Positions 25,421 through 35,300 of a stretch of DNA of 64,000 nucleotides are shown here, one piece after another. The DNA comes from Pseudoscleropodium purum (lineage: Eukaryota; Streptophyta; Bryopsida; Hypnales; Brachytheciaceae), in NCBI GenBank assembly GCA_963969395.1, contig OZ017797.1:13268001-13332000 (forward strand), given 5' to 3'. Each line of letters starts with the position of its first letter. The stretch's first letter is position 1. Made by a program: the position numbers and the translations under genes. The notes under the pieces are model-generated. The model was given only the letters and a program-made list of their open reading frames with translations. It was not told the DNA's origin and did no database searches.

Positions 25421-27244
25421 AATATTGTGTCATCATGTTGAAGTTTTTTACATTCGCAAGAATCAATGTTAGTTCTCCTAAGTGATTGCACACTATCATA
25501 TTATTTCCAATTGATTGTTTAAGTGTTAAAGTTATGTGAGGTGTATATTTGGTTCCTGTGTCACCTAGCCAATTTGGATGTGCTTAATGCATGATTTACC
25601 TTGCACAATTGTGTTACTAAGTTGGTTTTTTAAAGTGGTTAGTCTTGAGTGAAGTAAGATTTTGAGAGAATGAAGTGTGTATTAGTCCAAGGATGGTAGT
25701 ATGATACATAATGTGAGTGCATGAACTCAAATTGGAGTGTCAAAAGTTAGAATGGAGGAGGCCCTAGTTGGTTTGATTGAGTGTATAATTTGGGTCAAAT
25801 AATTGTGTAATCCTTAGTGTGCATGAAAATTTCATTTAAACTTGAATGAAGAAAAGCATATACTTGAGAATGGGTGTCAATAAAGTGAAGAAGATTGATT
25901 CTAAGTGGGTGTAGAAAAGTTGCAAATCCTCTATTGTTTTTTTTGTTTTTTTTATACAAAGATGGCTTATCCTTCTAAGAAGGTCATAATTGATTTGGTG
26001 GACAAAGTTTCAAGTGTATTTGGAAAAGAAGTCAAACCAACTTGCAAAGTAGATAATATTAAATTGGAAGAATAGAAAAAACAACACTATCCAAGTTGGT
26101 TGTAGCTTCCTATTAGGAGGAAAGCTCAAATAAAAGATACTAATAGAGAAAGAAAACAAAAGAGAAGGATTGGGAGAATTCTACACCTTTGTGGCCTTTA
26201 AGAGTGGAGGGACAAATTTTGGAATTAGCATGTCATATGAGGAAATTAGCAATTATTCAAGTTGGAAGAATATTCTTTGCTTATAGTTGTAATGGTCTAA
26301 TTGGTTTAATTCATTAGTGATCCTATTTACGTGTCTCCTTGAGTGAACTTCATACTAAGCTTAGTTTTCCTAATTAGATCATCCAAGTCTTTTTACAATT
26401 TGGTGCCACTAAATACCTAATTGCTAAAATTTTCCATATTGATAGCCTAAGTATTGTTTAAATTTAGAAAAGAAATAAATAGATGGCTTCATAAAATTAA
26501 AATTAAAATGCCTTCTTATCTCCACTATACCATTATTACTATAAGTTTTATATAGTGTATTTATCCATTTAATTTGCATCATTCTCGATCTATTAAAATT
26601 AAACTATATATATAAGTAATACATTTATGACAAATTAATAATGAATTTTATGGAAATAAATACATTCAAAATTATTCAATTTTTATTTTTATTTGTTGTA
26701 TTGAATTAGTATATTTGATATTTTGTTAATTCAATATTCTTCTAAATCAATGAAGTCTTGCAAATCTTTCCATTCTTTTAATTTAAAAAAATTAATCTAG
26801 GTATCATATGCCTATTATTTTTTCATTTGGTCTTCAAGATTACATGAGATAGAAAGAACATCATATTAACTTTAAATAGGTTTGATAAGGTGTTACATTA
26901 AGCCACAAATGCTTTGTTGCATTTCAAAGAACATTTTTTAATGTCATTATTACATACAAAACTATATTTTGAGAATGTTACATTCAATCTCTCTAATTGT
27001 AGATTCTATAATCACATTCTTTATATATTTCAAGAATATACCATGGTACAATATATGCCCATCTCATTAGACAACTTGACAATTGTCAAGTTGGGAACAT
27101 ATATCAAAGGTGTATTGTGAAGCCTGTCTATTCTCAAAGCAATATGATTAAAGAGGTTTGAGAACATAGTTGAGACAAATTTAGGTAACTTTGATATACA
27201 TTAAAAATTACTAATAGTGGTCCAAAATGACCTTAAACTATCCC
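25421..27244. other. AT-rich spacer with a decayed short frame
   Basis: Mostly spacer. From an ATG at 25963 about 40 codons are open (MAYPSKKVIIDLVDKVSS...) before a stop, and readable codons continue beyond it, so this may be a decayed transposon or gene fragment. No family is recognised. Confidence 0.3.
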
Positions 27245-27252
27245 CTAGGTGA

Positions 27253-27430
27253 TGGCAATGTGGTAGAGATTTTCAATGAAACCCATGAGATTCCCAATTC
27301 AACTTCCCATGCTAACATTGCTTGCATGGGAGCTCTTCGTACTAGTACACGAGGAGGGGGTTTGTCCCTCCACTTGTCCTAACAAGGATTAGGTCTATGG
27401 TTTGCCATGGTCCAAGTCTATCCTAGTTGC
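27253..27430 (+). repeat. Possible tRNA-derived SINE-like segment
   Basis: TGGCAATGTGGTAGAG (27253-27268) resembles a Pol III A box and is followed about 30 bases later by a B-box-like TTCAACTTCCC. The segment is less AT-rich than its flanks. No poly-A tail or target duplication was confirmed. Confidence 0.2.
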
Positions 27431-27683
27431 AGCCCTTAAAGGCCATATGTTTAAAAAAATTGCTAATTTTCATTCAACCTTGACCAAAATCAAAATAGTA
27501 TGACTTTTGTGAATTAATGTCAAACTGACTTACGATAAATCAATGCAGTGACATTTTTCTTACCCCAACACCACCTGTATAAAGTCTAGCCTGTATAATA
27601 CTCCATATTATCACGTCCATTTCGTCTGTTGTGACATTAAACAGGTTCCGAGAGGCCAGTGAAAATAGGGTTGAGTGCTTGAG

Positions 27684-28443
27684 TCAGTGCAGCCGGATGA
27701 AGAGCACGCCGACTTGTGAGTGTAGCGTGTCGTACTGACTGGCCTGCTGTTTACTCCAGCTTTGTTGCTCCACGATCTTCGCTTCATTCTCCTCCGACCG
27801 TGCCTCCAGCATTTCGATCCGCTGCATCAACATTTCCTGCAGTGCTTTTATCTTTGCGTCCATATCATCGCGGAGCTCTGTCTCTGTTGTTGCCAAAGTT
27901 CTCTGCGCCGCAACAATAAATTTCACCGGTCAGTGCAACTTCACCGGCGAGTACTGCTCATCTCTTTCCGAAATTGACGTCTCGCAAATGTGATAATTTC
28001 TCGAGAGATTCTCGATTCTAAATTTTCTCGTAAGTAGTGAGAAAGAATTTAGTACGGAATCACTCATTCTTGCAGTTTGTAGCGCTTTTTGAAAATTGTC
28101 ATTGTAATGCATGTGTTATTGTAAATTGTCAGAGCGGTAAGGTTCAACTTTCAAACACTTGATAGCGTCACGAGGATCTGAGGTTGTTTGAGATATGCAA
28201 CATTAGCCTCGAGAGGATTTAGAAGGGATTTTTCTGCGTAGCTAACCTATTTGGTAAGATATACTCGCAGGAAACATTATACCAATTCTTATTTTCTCGA
28301 AGACATTGTGATGCATGCAGTTATCCCTTTATTCATATGTAAATAGACACGACATGCCTATTCTTACTCAAAGAGAGAATTCCATTGTGTCATTGTAAAT
28401 GATCATAGATAAGTTCTAAAAGCCTGATTATTGCGTCGCAGAG

Positions 28444-28484
<41 letters not shown>

Positions 28485-29060
28485 TTTGTATCAGATTTGC
28501 AATGTTACCTTCGAGAGGAATGCCAAGCTTCTTTTTCTACGCACCCTAGCCTATTCGGTAAGATGTTTTCTCAGGACATATTAAATCATCAATTCTTCTT
28601 CTCTCAAAGATGTTGCGCCTGTGTTAGTGGAAAATGGAAACGGAATAGTATCGTTCTCTCAATTTCTAGATCACTTCCGTGGATTCTGTTCTCAAGGTGA
28701 AAAGTACACAAATACGCAGTACAAGAAGTAAAAAACGTTCAAAGTGTTGCTGAAGAAACAGATAGATTAATTTCTTAATCAAACTGCGAGCAGCAAGAAC
28801 TGCTGAGGTGCACACTATTTCAATAATTAAACGCCTTTGAGGAGATTTTGAAAACTACAAACTAATTTAACAAATGCTTTGCAGTTTTACACCTTCGAAA
28901 GTTCAACTTCTTCATATAAAATGTCAAAATTGTCTGCTATGTATTTGGAATGCTCGCCAATGGTAGCTTGGATCTCAGAGATCTCCTCTCGTGGAGTCTC
29001 TGGCTCAGGTGAACTTCCGCCCGAGTCTGCGCCCGAGTCCACTTCTGAATCATCTGACAT
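27684..29060 (-). CDS. Small acidic coiled-coil protein, unknown function
   Basis: Two exons, 29060-28893 and 27902-27684, join in phase 0 across a GT-AG intron of 990 bp and give 128 residues. Residues 1-25 are acidic and Ser/Gly/Pro-rich (MSDDSEVDSGADSGG...). From about residue 27 the chain becomes helical, and residues 60-120 read as a heptad-like, Glu/Lys/Gln-rich coiled coil (for example KIKALQEMLMQRIEMLEAR). There is no signal peptide or membrane segment. The reading frame sits in a local GC-rich island flanked by AT-rich spacer, which supports a real host gene. The architecture resembles small adaptor subunits of multiprotein complexes, but I do not recognise the family. A further small exon in the intron cannot be excluded. 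Confidence 0.65.
28165..28620. repeat. Diverged tandem duplication inside the intron
   Basis: Two copies about 268 bp apart share GAGGATTTAG/GAGGAATGCC, a TTTTTCT..CG segment, CCTATTTGGTAAGAT/CCTATTCGGTAAGAT and a final TTCTCxAAGA. They occupy the intron of the small coiled-coil gene. Confidence 0.6.
28449..28479. repeat. GA dinucleotide microsatellite
   Basis: An uninterrupted run of GA units within the intron of the coiled-coil gene, embedded in the second copy of the local duplication. Confidence 0.9.
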
Positions 29061-31082
29061 CTTCTACTGGTGATGTAGCACAGTCGTAACTCTACTATTT
29101 AGTGTAACGCTCAACCGGCTTGTTGTTCCAAGCCGTTGCACAGCTTTTGTGAAAGTACGTCCTTCTAGACCCGAAGAGGTGTGACATTTGGCAGGCGTTG
29201 CTTAGAAGATGGAGCGGCGTGACTTTCCACATTCTTGGGACGCACTGGATCTCTTATTATTTAAAGGCTGAAAGGAGAGCTTTTTAAAATTGCTTATTGT
29301 TTTAGGTCTCTCGTGAAAGTGCAGGTTCTTCAAGGGATTGAAATTGGACAAAGCGCTCTCCATTGGTAAGCTTGATATCTTTCCTTCATTTTGTTTTCTC
29401 AATAGTGTATCGTAATTCATGTTGTTAAAGCTATTGCTCTTTGAATGGTTTCAATTTCATTGCATGTCTTTGTAGATAGCTATTCATCTTTAAGCATGAA
29501 GAAAGTTTTCTTGCTTTAGATTCTTAAAATGCAATGTAACTAATCCTATTTGTCCCACAATTTGTGGTTTAATGCTTAAGGACTCTTGAGTTGGTGAAAT
29601 CATTTTATTTCACACATGTGCAATTGTGAAAGAATGCTATACAAAATTAGTTAGAATTTTTCTTGGTAGATTAAGAATTTGTCATGAATTTTTAAAATGA
29701 TCTATCCTAAAGTTCATAAGTGTCACATAGTCACTCAAAAATCAATAGGAAGTGCAATCCATAATGGTTGTCATAATCACCTAAGCTGGCAAAAATGTTT
29801 TCTTAATGGTCATCTTAATCACCTACAATGGCAACAATATTCTTTTTAAATGGTCAAACTATCAAAGCTCTAATATGGGCATTTTTTGTGATGTTATTAG
29901 AAAAGAAAACACCTTGGATTCTTACATGACCATAATGGGGCCTTCCCTAGAATGTTTGAAATATTCTAAATGTCCATAATAGGAAAACTTACCTTAGTTT
30001 GTCCCTTAATGGATGGTACAAAGAAAATTTGAGACCATGTATACTACTTTGACAATGTAAATTTTATAATGCATCAATTCTGTAATCACAAGTGAAATCT
30101 TTAGTAATATAAGTTGATTTGTAGCCATCTCAAGCAATTTATCTAGCATCTCACAATTATTCTACAATGTTTTTTTCTGCATAGCTTTGTTTTTTTATAC
30201 TAACAATTAAAATTTTATATGCAGTTCTTCATACATGATATATGCCAAAAAAACCTCTTGAAATTTGTCCAACCTTCAAAGATATATACAATCTTATGGA
30301 TGGTTTATGTTGCAACATTAATCTTTCAAATTGCAAACTCTTCATTGGATTCTAAACCTTTTTATTGTTTAGTTTATCTTCACAACCTCTTCACAAGACA
30401 TAAAGTTAAAATGCTCCTATATTCACAATCATCTTTGAAGAGGTTGTGCACAGCATACGCAAGAGGAGTCACAGTTACGTCCCCCGACCACTGGCACATT
30501 CCGTGTTTGCATTTACGTGTCTCCACAAAGAGGATCTGCAAAACTAATGACATAAGAGTTTGGAATCCAAATGGAGAGTGTATGAATTGAAAGTTTATGA
30601 TGCGACATGAACCTCCTGATCAGTTCATTAAAGTAGCAAAATGAAGGTGTTTCTTGAGTTTCGTTTAACTTCCTGCTCTAGTACAAGAAATCGAAGTAGC
30701 ACATTCCGCATGATTCCATCCCACTTTATGGTCGCGATCCGACTGGATTTTGGTATCAAATCTCAAATAGAAACGGTTTCATGAGGGAGAGAGCTTCTCC
30801 TCAACCAGCGACGTGGACTTGTACGAAGGGTCAATAAATTACTATCTCAATAATGCATATTTATACCAAGATTCAAATTGCTGTTCACAATAGGTAAGGG
30901 GAAGATGATGACATTCAATTCATGTCACTGTTATTTGGTACTAAGATTGCTGGGTTTTATGCAATACTCTGTGAACAGTAACTAAGCTCTTTCAATTGGA
31001 CACAGGAGGCCTCCGACTGACTTTTAGCGATAAGGCCATAAATCATGGGCGAGATTTTCATTATCAGGTTGTATACAAGTTC
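29061..31082. other. 5' flank of coiled-coil gene, then spacer
   Basis: The first 150 bases upstream of the start codon remain relatively GC-rich and probably include the 5'UTR and promoter. They contain an imperfect palindrome near 29110-29135 (AACCGGCTTG / CCAAGCCGTT). Beyond about 29.4 kb the sequence is AT-rich spacer. An open frame of 123 codons at 30219-30590 has no recognisable features. Confidence 0.4.
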
Positions 31083-31086
31083 TTAA

Positions 31087-31260
31087 CCCTTTTAAGACAG
31101 GCCAAGCCCCTAGGCTTGGTTTTGAGAGAATCATTGACAAAAAATGTTTTTTTCGCAGTTTTGGGTATGTTGTAGTTTTGGACTCAGTGGCTTGCCAAGT
31201 ACCACATTTAGGTTGCATGCCTCAAGGAGATTTGTGATGCAAGGGAGTGTTGTTTAAGGG
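31087..31260. mobile_element. Candidate TTAA-flanked MITE
   Basis: TTAA lies at 31083-31086 and 31261-31264, with CCCTTTTAA on the left and CCCTTAAAC (reverse complement) on the right. The inverted repeats are short and gapped, so this 174-bp unit is the least certain of the TTAA-flanked set. Confidence 0.3.
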
Positions 31261-31499
31261 TTAAGTTCAACTGAAAACTGTAATTGTAAGGTAGTAGAAC
31301 ATGTTCTACACGTAATAACATGGATGTTGCAATGAAACATAACTTATGCCTGGATAGTTTCCGAACATTTTACTGAGGCTTTCACCTCTAAATAAGTTTC
31401 AACGGAATCACTGAAGTTTTTCGAACTGAAAGCTCTACGTTACTCCAGGGGTCAGAGTTCTGTATTCAACAAACTTCGTCATTCCGTTAAGTGCGTAAC

Positions 31500-32350
31500 C
31501 CACTAATACTAACTGTCCGGTGTGGATTGATTTATCAACAGATGTGCAGAGACGCCACCTCCATGGACTTTGAAAAACTCATCGCACATATACCATTCAG
31601 AATGCTTATTTCCCATGCACACTGTCTTCAGCATCCGGCACAGTTCATACACAGAATGTGCACGAAATGAGCATTGACTTTCATTTTGGCAGCCAAGAAA
31701 GAAACACAAACACTACAGTAGTTCATACAACGTCAACTGCAAATCTCTTTCTGCATCATGGATACGTTCCATTATCACCTGGGTAAATTTACAGGAACAA
31801 GATTGTAAGCATGAGTAAAAATTCATGTTATTCATGCATGAACGATTTGAATGAGAAAAATGGGGGTCATGCCCCTCTTTGTAAGAGCAAGCTCTTGCTT
31901 GCATGTCATAAGCCACATTGGTAAATAATAACAAATGATTTCATGTACATCTTTACTTATACAAGGTTATTCCTACACTAAATGTGTAAGTAAAATTTGC
32001 AATCTACCTGCTCAATTCAAGCTATCCTCAAAATTATGTTTGATAGTGAGCAAGTCACTTTTATCAAAGTCCACGCCGTCCTGTGAATACCAACACGGGA
32101 AACGAAATGCGGTAGCTTAGCTAGGCAATAAATTGGATTCATACATTTTCAAGACGCGGGATTATGAGGCTACTTAGTTTACCTGAACAGCAGCGGTGTT
32201 CAGAGAGCTGGTGAAGTAGTTCTAGTTCTCCAAACCAATGAGGGAGGCAGGTTCGGGGTTCTCTATGATGGCTACCCAAAGCTTGGACGAATGTAGTCCA
32301 TATTGCTTGCTCGCTGTAAACAAGACCATCTCTAGTTGGCTACAGAGAAC
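31500..32350 (-). other. Moderately GC-rich 3' flank of the SFH gene
   Basis: Downstream of the proposed SFH stop the composition stays above spacer level, suggesting a long or spliced 3'UTR. Two minus-strand segments preceded by CAG look exon-like: 32075 down to about 32010 (DGVDFDKSDLLTIKH...) and 31780 down to 31713 (VIMERIHDAERDLQ...). They could be alternative 3' exons, but I cannot show that they are used. Confidence 0.3.
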
Positions 32351-35300
32351 TCACAGTTTCCAAAAATGCAGCTTCGGATTTGTTTTCTTTTTCTGCAAAA
32401 CATCAGTGGAATTGCTATTAACGGATAGATGGCAACACCCTACTAGCCGTACTGAAAAATACAAGCAAAGTCAAACTATTGAAGTGTCCGAGATAAAAAT
32501 AGAAAGTCCACTTTCGAAGTTAACAGTCACTTTCCGACACTTTCAAAATATACTTCAGTTCAAAAATGAAAGATATGAAACGCTCTTTCAATCGGGTAAA
32601 TTTGTTACTTTCATAGAAACTTCATAAATGATTCTAATTCAACCACTACAGATTAGAAAGAGGACACTTTTGGTCATTTGGGCAATTAGGGGATAACATA
32701 TACAAGAAAGTCAGAAGATATATCAAGCCTTCTAGGATTGAATCAGCCTATGCATGTACAACAGGCAAACATCTTCCTTCACAACATCCTTACCATCTTG
32801 CCGTAATCTTTCAACTCATTCTTAAGCTGCTCCAGCTCATTCGTAAATTGCTCCTGCTTCGCCAAGACTTCCTTGTATTTCTGAGTCGGCAGTCATCCAG
32901 AGTATTATCAGAGCTTTTGAAAGAGAGAACCCTCGAATCACTTAATAAAAATAGAACTCTCAGACCGAAATGACAATGGTCATCGAAATATAATAGTAGG
33001 AGAAGAAATATGTGATGTGTAAGGTAGGAACCTTCTTTGTTTCTGCTAGATCTGCTTCAAGAGTTTTGATCCTCTCTGCAGAAGGATCCTGTAAAGGTGT
33101 TCTAGCAGTTGCAGTACATGTGGAAGATAATATGCCAAACTCCTCCTCAAGCCTTGCCACACGGCTAGAAATAATACATGTTGATCTTGTAAATTCATCT
33201 GTTCTAAGCCAGACCCTTGAATCCTTCTCTTGTGACTTCCAGGACGCTAGCCGGTAAGGCCGGGAAAAATAATCCAGAAAGGCCAAGAACAAAGACCACA
33301 ATACGGACAACGATTGTGTGATTGTCATCCACACCGGCCCAACATTCCCTGCAGTTCGATCAAAGTTAACATCAATCTGGGTCGCAGACACTCAAATTCT
33401 CATCACAAGCTTTCAACCGGACTTTCTGGACCGCAATCCAGATCCAAGTTAGATAGGAGCAAAAAGGTTACTAAAGGTTAAACATAGGCGGCAATAGGAT
33501 GATTGAATTACCGGAAGATGTTGGACCCTCGGCTGCCATCTTCATCTCAGATCCCCTGGCAATACCTCTACTGACTAACCTCTGAGACCAGTAAGCCAAT
33601 AAACACTTCAATCAGCAATAAATTCAGTGCAATACATATTAATGAACGAATAAATCGAAATGTTATCACAGGAACCATAATGAAATATTAAAAATGTAGA
33701 TGTAATCACTTTCTGGCAAGCTTGCATACTTTTTCTCTAACAGGAGACACCATATTCTCAGGGTGAATCACACTCTTCTCAGCTCCTGAATCTGCAGTAG
33801 ACTCTTCCTGTCCTCCAACATCATACCCAATTTCCTGCAGAAGTAAAAGCGACTGGAATGTAGTTTTTGAAAGGCAGCGCAGCATAAACAACTTACTAAC
33901 ATTCGAATGGTGTCTTGAGTATGAAGCCAGAAAAAAAAAGCGGGATAGTGGGCGAGATTTCTCATTTAGTTTTAAAAAATTACCCGCTTTATGTCCTCAT
34001 ATCGATAGGAATCGTCAAAATCCGTTGCAGAGGACACACTATCTCTTGAACCTTTCCCCTGTGCAGCTACTAGTACCTGCAGATACATCATAGAGTATGA
34101 TCTATGTAGTCCGTGAATAAATGACAAAAGAGCCAAATACGCATGTATTATAAACTCCTCCTTTGGAAACTGGCTAGATTTTCTCACTTGATCATTCTCG
34201 CTGCATAGAAAACTTAAACAGGATATCGTCCTTTCATTCCTTATGAACATTATCAAGTATAACTGAAAAAAGGTAGTGGTAATTTACCTTCAGAACATCA
34301 GGATCCCGCCAAGGGCCCATGTCAGACTGCATACACCCACCTTCTACTGGGCATGTGCAAACCCCACCAAGAAATTCTGGCAAATTACTGTTACAACCAA
34401 GAGCTTCGACAGTGAATTGAACGATCTTTATAAATACGTCAACGTGGTACATACTGCGAAGAAAGCATGGAATATTGTAGACAAAACACACAGAGACTTC
34501 ATGATGAATCATGGAAGGCATTGAACTAAAAGTACACAAGCCACTTATTTACGTCAAATGCCTCATAAGAGAATGTCTCTTTGAAACTGCTGGGGTCTAG
34601 TACCTTGCGTCTATAATCTCAAGTAGTTTCTTCTGATAGTTGTTACCAATGACCTGCCAAAACACAATTTCAGAATGATATACTTGAAGGTTTAATTTGA
34701 AGTCATGCTCACCTCCAGCAATAACATAGTTAGCCCGCAAAAATCACGTCCAGATTGATGAGGACAAGATGAAAGCATCATCTATTCATAATAAAGACCT
34801 AGAATACTGGATGCTAGAGTATACATGTATTTTTGCTGCTGTGTTGGGATCCAAGAAGCCCTTGATAGTGCCCCAAAGCATTTTGAAGCCTGGTCCTGCG
34901 TTGACGATGAACAATCGTGCCAACGTCTGCATTGCAATCAAAACTCACTCAGTAAATTGTAGAACATGATTGCTCACCCAAAGCTCTCACTTCAATCCAA
35001 AATGCAAAAATACCTCGGGGTAGTTGTCGTTGTCAACTCTCTGAAGAGCAACAATCAGGTCTCGCGCAGGCTTAGAGAAATTCTTCAAGCCCTGTATTTC
35101 AGAAACAAAAAAATTAACTAGGTAAAATATGTGCGAACTTGCATCAGCATAAGTGATAACATAACTGAAGAAAGGTAAAAGTATTACCACTCCAGCTACA
35201 TCAAGAATGGTGGTGGTGGTGTCAATATGCTGGTTTGCTGCAACAGAGCAAGCTGGGAACTTCAAGTTCAGCAGCTTCTCAAATTCCTGTACATGATATT

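Noticed and set aside
30219..30590. 123-codon plus-strand frame
   Set aside because: No start context, domain or splice support; its C-terminal part differs in composition from its N-terminal part.
32238..32627. 129-codon plus-strand frame
   Set aside because: Antisense to the SFH 3' exon and intron, no recognisable domain; likely chance.
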